From contig NC_047071.1 in NCBI RefSeq assembly GCF_902459465.1, positions 9,564,002-9,628,001 of the forward strand: DNA of 64,000 bases, read 5' to 3'. The notes under the pieces were generated by a model that did not search any database, was not told where the DNA came from, and saw nothing but the letters and a program-made list of their open reading frames with translations. Within the stretch, counting starts at the first letter, position 1; every line of letters starts with the position of its first letter. The translations under genes and the position numbers were made by a program. The DNA is from Asterias rubens (lineage: Eukaryota; Echinodermata; Asteroidea; Forcipulatida; Asteriidae). Positions 46,149-57,300 of the stretch are shown here, piece by piece.

Positions 46149-46512
46149 TAAAGGGTCTATGTAACTTTTGTAGGACAAAAAAAAACACAATGTCCACAGG
46201 TTTACACTAAACTTACACAGTTTGAAGATAATGCTAGTAGAAAGCTTCCCTGAAAATATTACGTGCTGAGGTGCTGTAGTTTTTGGGAAGTGAGTAAAAA
46301 AAACGTCATGAAAATAATTTTCGTCTCATGAGACGAAAATTATTTTAATCATTTACAAACGTAGTTTCATGACATTGTTTAACTCATTTCTCAAAAACTA
46401 CAGCACCTCAGTACGTAATATTTGAAGGGAAGCTTTCCACTATCATTATCTTCAAACCCTGTAAGCTTAATGTAAATCTATGGACATTTTGAAAAGGTAC
46501 CCAAATCCTTTA
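46149..46512. mobile_element. 364-bp palindromic MITE with TTTAAAGGGTCTATGTA ends
   Basis: The two halves are inverted copies around ATTTTCGTCTCATGAGACGA. They share AACTACAGCACCTCAG and GGAAGCTTTC(C/T)ACTA blocks in opposite orientation. Confidence 0.65.
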
Positions 46513-46825
46513 AATAAACAAAACTGTACCAAACAGGGTATTGCAGCCATTTTTGCAAGTCGAATACAGCTGATATTGACCAACCAATGTCATGAATAGT
46601 AAACGCTGCTTGTAACTGGTTTACAATTTTTTAATTTTTTTCTCAGGGAATATTTCAAGCTGCTATGTGTGAAAGTAAGAAGTGAGTAGGTTCACCAACA
46701 AGGACACCCTTTTAAAACTCTTTTGGATGGGGATACATTTTTGTTCTGATCGAAAAAAGAAGAAAACAAAGGGTCTTGAATGTTCGAGTACAATCTCCTT
46801 GACCCATTCTATACCAACTATGTTC

Positions 46826-47195
46826 TTAAAGGCACTGGACACTATTGGTAATAACTCAAAATAATTATCAGCATAAAACCTTATTTGGTAACGAGTAATG
46901 GGGAGCTATTGATAGTTTTAAACATTGTGAGAAACGGTACCCTCTGAAGTAACGTAATTCTCGAGAAAGAAGCTATTTTTTTTTGAAACCTCAGAACTAG
47001 ATTTAGAGGTTTCAAAACAAGCATTGAAAGCACACAACCTCGTGTGACAAGAGTGTCTTTTTTCATTATTATCTCTAAACTTCGACGACCGATTGAGCTC
47101 AAATTTTCACAGGTTTGTTATTTTATGCATATGTTGAGATAAACTAAGTGAGAAGACTAATTTTGGAAATTACCAATAGTGTCCAGCATTGTTAA
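46826..47195. mobile_element. TTAAAGGCA-family MITE copy
   Basis: TTAAAGGCACTGGACACTAT at the left; the right end AGTGTCCAGCATTGTTAA is diverged. Confidence 0.7.
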
Positions 47196-47516
47196 TAAAT
47201 TATACATAATAAACAGCAACTTTCTTCAATCCAAAAGCTTACACAATTGCATTTGTACGTAAAACGTATCAATACAAATGCAACGGATGATCAGCGCGTT
47301 TCACTCTTATTTGTATGAGAATTTTGAGTAGAGGAAAACAAAAGCAGCTGCATATAATACCACATATTGTAATACAAAACTAAAATTGGAGAAAATAACT
47401 GTGACAGGTATAAAACAGGCCCCCCTTATTTTTTTGGTTTAATCAACTTTAGTTTCCTCCTTTAACTAATTCTTTTGTTAATCGAGCGCCCTCAACGTCA
47501 GGTTTTCGGGTGCTCC

Positions 47517-47963
47517 GATAATTCCTATGAAGACAGACAGCCGTGATAACTGTATTTCGCTTGTCTTCATATTTCAGGTAAATTTCCCCTTTTTGTATTA
47601 TATATTTCTATTTCTAAAGTTGTTTAAGTTGTTTATCTAAGCTTGCTTTTCATAATACATGAGTTTGAAAAGTTGATGTCTAGTAGAATCTGCCATTTAT
47701 GCTCTAGTTTGGTTTTCGTTTTGTAAATAATTATTATTGCATAGCATTTCAAGATGGCGCGGCCCAGAAAGCCGTGGCGGGAACCGCTATTGTGTTTAAA
47801 TCGTGTTCTCATATGAAGTGTTTTGATTATTTATTTGCTCTTGTGCATTCATTTATTTTAAGTAACGTTGATAAGATTTATTGTTCAGTGTTTAGGTTAT
47901 TTGATAATTCCTATGAAGACAGACAGCCGTGATAACTGTATTTCGCTTGTCTTCATATTTCAG
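47517..47963. repeat. identical 61-bp direct repeats 325 bp apart
   Basis: The segments 47517-47577 and 47903-47963 are identical. Each contains the inverted pair TATGAAGACA / TGTCTTCATA and ends in TTCATATTTCAG, which looks like a 3' splice site. The first copy is followed by GTAAAT. The 325-bp interval is AT-rich apart from GGCGCGGCCCAGAAAGCCGT. Confidence 0.6.
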
Positions 47964-48284
47964 ATATATAATAAAACAGAGAAGCCGATTCCTCAGAAGT
48001 ATTATTCTCAACGACCCATTATTTAAATGCGTGTCACATAACAACAAGCTTTTCACAATAATTATTATTTACAAAAACATCTAAATTATATCAATCATAC
48101 ATTATTTCTCTCTGGTTGCTTACCGTGCTCTTCATGACTCTTTTTTGCTATCTCGTACAGTTCTGCTCAAGAGGCCTTTATTTTGTATTAATTTTATAAA
48201 TTATATCAAATTAATTTTTATTTTAGATTTTTTATTTTTATTATTTAATTTGTTTATTTGTATTTAATTATTGATTGATTTTTT

Positions 48285-48420
48285 TTAGCATGGCAAAGTC
48301 GTCGGTTTGACTCCCACTATAGTGTCAAATGTGCCTACAAGTGGATTTTTTCCACAGGACTCTGGAAAGTACCGAGTAAACTGTGCTTTGCACACACCAG
48401 TGTATGGGTAAAAATACATA
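48285..48420 (+). mobile_element. SINE type 2 fragment
   Basis: ATGGCAAAGTCGTCGGTTTG ACTCCCAC is a degenerate B-box region, followed by GGACTCTGGAAAGTACCGAG, which matches the bodies at 12690 and 56540. Confidence 0.45.
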
Positions 48421-50494
48421 ATAAAGAGTACCAGACAAAAACACTGCTCCAAAATACACAATCAGTGACTGGTGCTTGGCATTTTTTTTCCAGCAGCAAA
48501 TGTTTGAGAAATGTTCACTGCTTATTAAATTGGACCCTACACATTTATTTGGTGACTGTGTGCTGTCTGGTTTAAAACATAACAAAGATCGTAACAAAAA
48601 ATAAACAATAATTATAATAACAAAAAAATAAATTTATATTGTGCCCCTTATATAAACATGATCAACAGAGCATTATAACACAACAAAAATCACATGCATT
48701 CTGAATATCATTTTAATGTTTTTTTTTATGATAAAAGTATTTTAAATAAGTATTTATTGTGTAATACTTTATTGTGTAATACTTAACTAAGAAGACTGAT
48801 TTCAAAAGAAAAAAAACGTAGTATTGTGATAATATTCCAGTTAAGTTTGCCTACACCACTTTTACTAAACTCCTAAAACATTTTCTGATAAACTAAAACT
48901 TATCAAATATACAAACTCCATTATGAATGACCTAATCTCTTACATCCAAATAATCATTGATAAAATTGATAACATTAATTGTGAGATGATTCAACTTCGT
49001 ACAAAGGTCAATTCCATAAACAGTACAAAAATCACCTGTTAATTTTAAACAATAAATTAGTTCCGTCGAATATTATTTTCCTTTAATTTATTAGTGCATG
49101 TGTTGCGTATTGATGCAGATGGAATTGAAAAGCTACCCTTTTCAAAACCACGACTTTCGCTTTAGATTCGGCTTCAGTTCCCTCTCGTCTGAAGCCCTGA
49201 GCGCAAACGCAAAGCACCCGCAATAATTGTAAAAACAACCGCCAAAAGCGCAATTGTAAACATACACTTTCGCCCTTGCTAACTTTACATGTTAGTTTCC
49301 TGCAATGCATTTTATACATGCTAGATATTGTTGACTTTTATATACAAAATAAAACCTCGCGCTAACAGTTACTCCTTATTTTAAGAAGCTGACAAAATAA
49401 ATCATGTGTACATGAAATAAAGCAATTATAAGAAGGTGAAACGATGTCTAGCATAAGCAAGATACGGCCTAATAGTAAACCCTCAAAAATAAAAGGGCGT
49501 GGTTAGATTTAAAGCATTAAAATCATGAATAAATTAATCATTGCTAACCACCATTCACTGTGCTTGGTAAACATTAAATACCTAATTTGCATACTGATCA
49601 CGTACCAATCCCTGCAAGAGTTTGCCAGCAATGGAACAACAAATGATTTTTTATTCTTTTTTTTCAAACTGGTGGAACCTGTCTTCAGTGAAATTATAGT
49701 CAACTTTGTAGGCTTGTAACAGCCTTGAAGTATGCTGAACAAATTGCATAAAATTTCAATATAGTATGTGTGTCAAACCTTTATTGACTTGTTTTTGGCA
49801 TTTCATTAGCTAATAACATTTAAGCCTATAAAATGGCACTGTATTGTTATGTTTCGTTTTATTAAACAAAGCTATTCATGTTAATCACCACAAATAAAAT
49901 ATTAACTGCTTATAAACAACTGAATATATCCACTATATCCACTATTTATTTAACTAATTTACCTTCAAAATATTATATATTTTTTAAGGCAGAAGAATAT
50001 TTTTCGGTCAAACCTTCCCATGGAAGGATTTTGAAAGCAGGAACAAATGCGGTCACGTTATTCTGAAGACCTGCAATTAATGTTCATCCACTGACAAGTC
50101 CATGTCCCTTTAAACAATTTCTTACGTTTTATGTGTCAGTACGATCATTTGCTGACACTTTTTGGTAATAAAACACTATTTCCTCATCAAGAAAGAGAGA
50201 GATGATTAATACCGATATTGCTTTCTTAATCTTTTTAAGTTCACATGGCCATGATGGTTTTCAAAATTGTCTCAGATCAACAAACACAGTTGTCAGTAAC
50301 AAAGAAGTTTCAAAAACAAAATCAAAGCCAACAACAATCAGACCCTAAAAGAAATAAATAAAACTGGATGATGATAAACATAGTGTCAAATGGTACGAAA
50401 CAAAAACAAACCGATTTAACAAACTAACAAACGTCAACACGTTGACGTTGATTTTTCTGGTTGTCACTCAAAGTGGTCACTCAAAGTCTCAAAC
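48421..50494. other. intergenic, AT-rich, nothing recognised
   Basis: I see no exon, RNA or structured repeat that can be named. Confidence 0.35.
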
Positions 50495-50775
50495 ATTAGC
50501 ATAGCAACTTACTTGGTAACGAGCAATGGAGAGCTGGTGATAGTATTAAACATTGCGAGAAACAACCCCCTCTGAAGTTACATAGTTTTTGAGAAAGAGG
50601 TAATTTCTCACTAAACTTTTTGAATTTGAGCCAGAAGTGTTTCTCAGGCATCTGAACGCATACAAATTTGTGCAAAAAGTGTTTTTGGGGATGACCAAAA
50701 TGGGCCCAAATGTTCACAGGTTTGTTATTTTGTGCATAGGCTGGGATACACCAAGTGAGAATTATGGTCTAAGGT
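50495..50775. mobile_element. degenerate MITE of the TTAAAGGCA superfamily
   Basis: TTACTTGGTAACGAGCAATG, CCCCCTCTGAAGTTACATAG and TTCACAGGTTTGTTATTTTG are family blocks; both termini are eroded. It abuts the 3' end of the CCPG1-like gene. Confidence 0.55.
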
Positions 50776-50810
50776 GCACAGATGAAGGGTTTCAAGAGTG
50801 TCCGATGAAC

Positions 50811-50816
50811 ATGTTT
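50811..50816 (-). promoter_or_regulatory. candidate AATAAA polyadenylation signal of the CCPG1-like gene
   Basis: On the minus strand AATAAA lies 24 nt downstream of the TAA stop (50842-50840). If used, the 3' UTR would be unusually short; a distal site is not excluded. Confidence 0.45.
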
Positions 50817-50839
50817 ATTTTGATTTTGCTGGTATATAT

Positions 50840-53800
50840 TTAAGGTCTTCGGAGGAACCAATTAGTGTGATCCTCCATCTCATGCCTCCTCAGTTCCTCT
50901 CTCAGTACGTATCTCTCCTTGATCCACTCGTACATGTCCCACACTGTCACCCCAGTCCGTCCATCAATACGACCCTGAACCCAGTGCAGGTACCAGTTGA
51001 AGTTATCCTCCTTACTCGGATTGGACTCGTGCGGCTTCCGCTGATCCTCCCTGTCCTTGGCACGCTGGAGGTACCAATCGTCCTGGTCGTCTGTGCTCTG
51101 GTATCCGCGTCCCGCGTACTTGCGCCTCTCCATCTCAGGAGACAACTTAGATGATGGATCTTTCTGGGACTCCTTTCGCTGAGGGAGACTATTGAGGTCG
51201 ATGACGATGGTGGAGTTTTCAGTTGTCTCGCCACCAACACTGTTGTCATCGTCAATTGTGAGTTTAACATTTTGCAGCTTCTTATCTTGTGACTTTTTAT
51301 GACTCTTTCGCTGTCGCTTAAGAGCCCTCTCCTCCATGTCTTGAACCATTTCACCGAATTCGTCCTTCAGCTCATCCAAGTCGTCGTCGTCTGTGTCTGT
51401 CTCGCTGAGAAACTCTCCAAGTTCCTCAAGGAATTCCTTCAACTCCCGTACATCCTTCTTGAGGTGACGGTCTTTGAGCCAGTCCTGGTAGTCCAGGAGC
51501 TCTGAATAGAGCCTGGCTGCATCTTTGCGCTGGCTTTGCATGCATTTTTCTTCTCCTTTACAGTGCATGTCCATACAGTCAAAAAGATCCTCCCACTTTG
51601 GCTCTATAATCTTTTTCCCTTTGCAATCAAATTGGGGAAAATCTTTGATATTGAAGGGCTGTCTTGGGTCGTCCCCGGGAACTTCCTGTCTAGATTTATC
51701 CTTCTGCTTTTGATCCATGGAGTCACCAGATTTCATTGATTGTTTTCTAGACGGAACAGATTGACGCTTCTCTGTTAACCTTATTTGTGATGTTGTCTCA
51801 TCCTTCAAAATTTTCTTTTCTTGAGATTTGGTATTACCGTGAGAAGGCAGCACCCACTGTGGTCTTTGTGGGGAGGAAAAACGTAAGCCGTCGCCTTGAT
51901 CTGGATGCAGTGCCTCTATCGGGTCGTTGTCACGTTCAGGCTGCCGATGGTGCTGTTGTACAGGCACCGAGTACTCCCCTTCATATTGCTCATGATCATC
52001 ATCAAAAGATGCTGTCGTTTCCTCAATGTCCAAATGGTGCCTTTCTCTGTGACGGTGGTGCCTTTCTCGATGTTGATGCTGATGCCGATGAGATTTACCA
52101 GAGCCGTGGCTATGTCTTTCCTTAGGGAAATCCCTCTTCGCATTCCTACTGGTTTTTCTGAAATGATTCTCATGCCGATGATGCTTAGAGCGCTCTTGAG
52201 AATGTTGCTTCTTCCCATGGCGGTGCTTTCTTTTGTGAAATCTCTTCACCTTATCCTTCACTGATCTGAAAGTCGTTTCAACCTTCTCTCCGAGCTTCTT
52301 TGCGCCCTCTTTAAATTTTCCAGCCAGATTTGAATCAGAAATATCCTCAAGGACTTGTGCTGAAGTATTCTTGACTTTCCCCCATGCAGCTTTAACTTGA
52401 TCTCTCAGTCCTGATATGGACAAATTTTGCTTCTTCGTAAAATCGTTGGAGTAGTTCTTTACTGTACTCCAAGCATCTTTGACCGTTTGACCGAACCCAC
52501 TCTTTTCTTTCGAAGGCTCAGATTCAGACTTTCCCGTTGTCGTTGCCGTTGCGTTCAGAATGCCATCAGTTACACGGGTTGAGTAATTTTTGACGGAGCC
52601 CCAGACCTGTTTGGCCATCTTGCCCACATTAGTCAGAGAGATGTTATGTTTGGCTATTGTTTCGGCCGAGATGTTTTCCACAGTGTGTAGAGTGTCAGTT
52701 AGGCGTTCACCAACACCTGAGAGGACTTTCTTGTTGTAGTCTAGGACGTCCGAGGTGATGTTTTTCAGTTTTGCCCAGGCACCGTTGGCTCGCTCACCAA
52801 GACCCTCTACTGTGATGTTATGCTCCTCAACAAGCCGAGCTGATCGATTCTTCAGAGATTCTGCGACTGATTCAATCTCTGTTGATAGGTGCTCTGCAAA
52901 GAGTTTAGTGTTGTTGAGAACTTTTTGGACTTCATCTGATTCTGGAAAGGCTTTTAAAGCTTCTAATTTGGTATGAAACGCCTCCGACCATGAACCTGAT
53001 TTGTTTTGATCCTCACTGACAAAGAACGACTTCACTGAGGCTTCCGTTTGATTGAGATACGCCAGAAAATCATTTCCATGTTCGGAGTGGAGAAAACCTG
53101 GCAACATACGCTCAAATGCGGCGGCTATTCCACCAAGGGGGTCTTCTGGCGTTTCAGTTTGATCATCAGGGTGGTTGTCGTTAACCTTGTCTGAGGATTC
53201 AGATGACTGACTTGTGTCTTGGCCCTCATCATTTTTTGAGCTTCCATCTTTCTTCAAGTCCTCGATCATCTGTTGCCAGTGTTCTGCTGTCTGGAGCACC
53301 TTGTCCATTCTCTCTTCCATTTGTTCCATCTTCTGTTTCAGGGCTTTGATTGTTGCTGATTCATACTCCGTACTGGATAATTCAGGACAGATGTCATTTT
53401 CGCTAGCGGACTTGACATCCTCTTCCAGCTCGCCCTTCCCGTGTAGGTCAATCTCCATCTCAACTTCAGCTGCGTTGGTTTCATCCTCTTCAAGCTCATC
53501 CTTCCCCTGTGAGTCATTCTCTATCTCAACTTCAGCTGCGTCGGTTTTTTCCTCTTCCAATCCTCTTTCCAATCTGTGACTACCCACTACAACCTTGTCA
53601 ACACTTAAATCCTGCTCATGCATAATGCTAACCTCAGTTGACTTCTTCAAAACCTGTAAAACATCACGATTTGTTATATTTTGAGTGTCTTTCTCCTCAT
53701 CACGTCCATCATCAAGCTGGCCGGACACCAAGGAGATAACAGGATCCTCAATGAGCCCCTCTTGACCATTGTTAAAACCCTTCTCAGATTGTATCCCGAC

Positions 53801-54321
53801 AACCAAATTATCAGCGTCTTCTTTTGCAACCTCAAGGAGAATTTGTTCCTTCTCGTTAGAAGGCTCAATCAATTGCCTATTATCATCTGACAAACTGGTA
53901 TGTAAATCTACACTTGACTCGGGATCCATTACCACATCCTTACCCGTACCCACTTCACCTAAGGAGAGTATCAACCCCTCCTGGGATATCTCTTTACTTG
54001 GTCGTCTTCTCTCAGTCTGAGTCAAATGCAACGTTCCGTCTCCAGGTTCGCCCTGCCTGATGGTGTCTTGTTCCTGACCTACCTCCTGCTCAAGAAGAAG
54101 CTGTTGCTCTGGGTCTTTGTCGGCGAGCATTCTTGAGTTGAGGCTCTCCATCCGCCTGATGGCCTGAAGCGCTGGAGACGAGCTCTCTGCGGTGATGGCG
54201 ATCTTATTGTTGGGACCTGTGCTGTGATCCAGGCAGGTCACGAGGTCGTCCTGGAGTTCACGCAGACGCTGTACTTGTCCAGTGTTCATGGAGTGCTGGT
54301 AGGCCATCTCTTGTGAGGAAC
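50840..54321 (-). CDS. CCPG1-like, exon 6: lumenal domain
   Basis: A single 3482-nt exon encodes all residues after the membrane anchor (560-1719). In order: acidic, low-complexity sequence with two near-repeats (AAEVEIENDSQGKDELEEDE / AAEVEMEIDLHGKGELEEDV), a predicted coiled coil (IKALKQKMEQMEERMDKVL), and helical repeats AWAKLKNITS, VWGSVKNYS, AWSTVKNYS and AWGKVKNTS (about 1070-1210). Then come the His/Lys/Arg-rich block, FPQFDCKG to EEKCMQ with four Cys, an acidic helix, and the C-terminal NWYLHW/NWFLRRP motifs. At least a dozen NxS/T sequons fit a lumenal location. Confidence 0.9.
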
Positions 54322-57300
54322 CTAGATGCAAGACAGAATCACAACAGACATTTAAAGGGAGGTAATGAATCCCACAAAATAATGACCATAAAAGTTACTT
54401 GGTTAAGAGCACTGGAGAGATGTTGGTAGTACAAAACATTGTTGGAAACGGCATCTTTTGAAGTTAATGCAGTTCAACATCTCTCCAGTGCTCTCCACCC
54501 CAAAACTTGAATTGTAAGGCATCTGAAAGCACATAATTCTATGCAGTAAGGGTATTTTTTTTTATTTCCTTATTTTGTTTTGCAACTTTGATGATCAATT
54601 GAGCACAATTTTTCGCACAATTATTTTGTATTGTATGCTTCAGTTAGAATACACAAAGTTAGGAAACTGATCTTTGACAATTACAAAAAGTATAGCCTGC
54701 CTGTAGCGCAATAAAAAACGTTCTTTCACAAGATCAAATTTGCGACAAATCATTTTTAAATGATTATTCTTATCATTCTGATGGTTCTTATCAAATCACT
54801 AAGTTAAAATCCTTCAACAAATTATTTGCATTCAAAAACAAATTAAACAATTCAACCGATCATTTGATTTGGATGATAGATTACTTACAATTACTAACCA
54901 AATGAAGAGCTAAATGTACAATGACAAAAACAAACATTTCTCCTGTTTAAAGGCAGTGGACGCGTTTGGTAATTGTCAAAGACTAGCGTTCACAGTTAGT
55001 GTATCTCAACATATGCATAACATAATAAACCTGTGAAAATTTGAGCTCAATCGGTCATCGAACTTGCGAGATAATAATGAAAGAAAAAAACACCCTTGTC
55101 ACATGAAGTGGTATGCGTTTAGATGGTTGATTTCAAGACCTCAAGTTCTAAGTCTGAAGTCTTGAAATTCAATTCGTGGAAAATTACTTCTTTCTCGAAT
55201 ACTATGGCACCTCAGAGGGAGCCGTTTCTCACAAAGTTTTATACCATCAACCTCTCCCCATTACTCGTCACCAAGAAAGGTTTTTATGCCAATAATTATT
55301 TTGAGTAATTACCAATAGTGTCCGCTGCCTTTAATTCTGTGCACTGAACTTAATACACAATATGGCTCCTCACACCATTGTTTATATCCTGTTTCATTGT
55401 TATTAACGACTGAAAATATTGGTATTCCCCCTGGACAGAATGCCAGTCCATCTCAAGTTACTGTTGCTGGTACCTATGTGTACTCCAGGTGGAAAGAAGC
55501 GTCTGTGGTATAAGTTTCTTGCTCAAGGACACAAAGCCAAAAATCAAACCCACTTTCTGTAAACTAACAGAACTTGGGTCCACCGCCCTAGGCCGCTTGA
55601 CCTACAGTACATGTTACGCATTGTGTGAGCTTCAATATACTTTTCAGGCCCTAAAGCAAAATTTTTCCAAAGGCCGAAAAAAAAACCTGAAATCAAAATA
55701 AAGTAGGCAGAATATCATGCATGCTTTTTACATGCAAGAATGGCCTAAACATTCACTCACCAATGAAATGTCCAATGCCAAGCGCCAAACCAGTGATTAA
55801 GACCATGAAGACCAACCAATCCAGCGTAGCGTTGAACCCCTCGTCTCTGCTGTGCTTATACTGTCTCACCCCAGACTTGCGACTTGGTATCATCATGTTG
55901 GCGGGAAGACTGTCCTCAGAGCCGTCAGTGAAGTTGGAGAGGTTCTCATCATCAAAGTCGCTGTGGTGTTGGCTGACAGAGCGGGATAGAGAGGGTGCTG
56001 TGAGGATTAAAGAAGAGGAATAAGTATTAGCTTGCTGCGGTACCCATGAACTGTCTCTAGCTACATTGTACATTAGGGTTTCGTGGCCGAGCGGATAAGA
56101 GCCCCGAACTCAAGCTCTGGTGCTTCTGTTCAGCAGAGTGTGGGTTGGAATCCTGGTAATGACACTAAGTTGACAAAACAGCATCGCACAGCATGTGTTT
56201 GTGCGGCCGTTCATTTTTGTACTTCATATTCAACGTGTGTGTCTCCTTGCGGTCCCGTCGCGTTCGTGCAACCCTAACCTGAGCAAGACACTTAACTATA
56301 ATTGCTTCTCTCCAATCAGGAGTAAATGGGTACCTGTGAGGGCAGAGATGGTTCTTGTGATTGAGTAGCGCATATTAATATTGCACAGGCTGCATACATG
56401 TACTCTCCACCAGGGAGCTGAGATGGTTTAAGGAGTGAATTAAGGCCCAGTGACCAGGGGTAACAATGTGAAGCATTTTGGGACGCCCTTCGGATGTGAA
56501 AAGCGCTATAAAAAAACTGGCTTTAATTATTATTATTATTACCGAGCAATCTTGGCAGTCTACATCATGTAGTAATACGACATTGCTCTAAAATGGCAAA
56601 GATTGTGGCTTGAAATCCCACCATATGGAGTAATTTTTTTTTTTTTTTTTTTTTACATGACTCTGGGAAAGTGCTGAGCAAACAGTACTTTACACACATG
56701 AGTGTGTAAGGGTTAACCCAAATAATACATGTATTCTTCATGGAAGGACAGGTTACCTACAGCCTTTAAAAGCAAGGCGCCCATCTATTCTTATAATAAA
56801 TGAAAATTCCGAAAGAGTTTTGTTTATGTTATCTTTATTAACAACTTGCTGGTACAGACTGGCAGATGAAGTTCTGTTCGTTGAGATTCAACTATACATG
56901 TACCTCAATGTTGGTTTTCCTCAGAACGGACACTTCTCTACAAAAGATCTTTATGCATGTCATATGTGACATGCTCTACAAAAATGAGTCGCTTGTCGCA
57001 CAACCCAGTTTCCAGTACAGGGCTGTTGAGTGATGGGAGGGTGAAAAAAAAACCCCCAAAAACAACAACTTTTACTTTTGATCGATAAAGGTGCATAAAA
57101 CATGTCCTTTTGTTCATCCCCTAGACATCAACAGTTGGTGTTTTTATTAAACGGGCTGTTTCCCAAGTATGGGTTATTTTCCGATTGTGACATAAACTAT
57201 GTTTCAAAAGGTCATAACTTTTGAACCAAACATCATACAAGTGTGTAAGATGTGTCAAAACGAAGATTGTTGTATGCTCTTGTCAGCTATGTATAAAACC

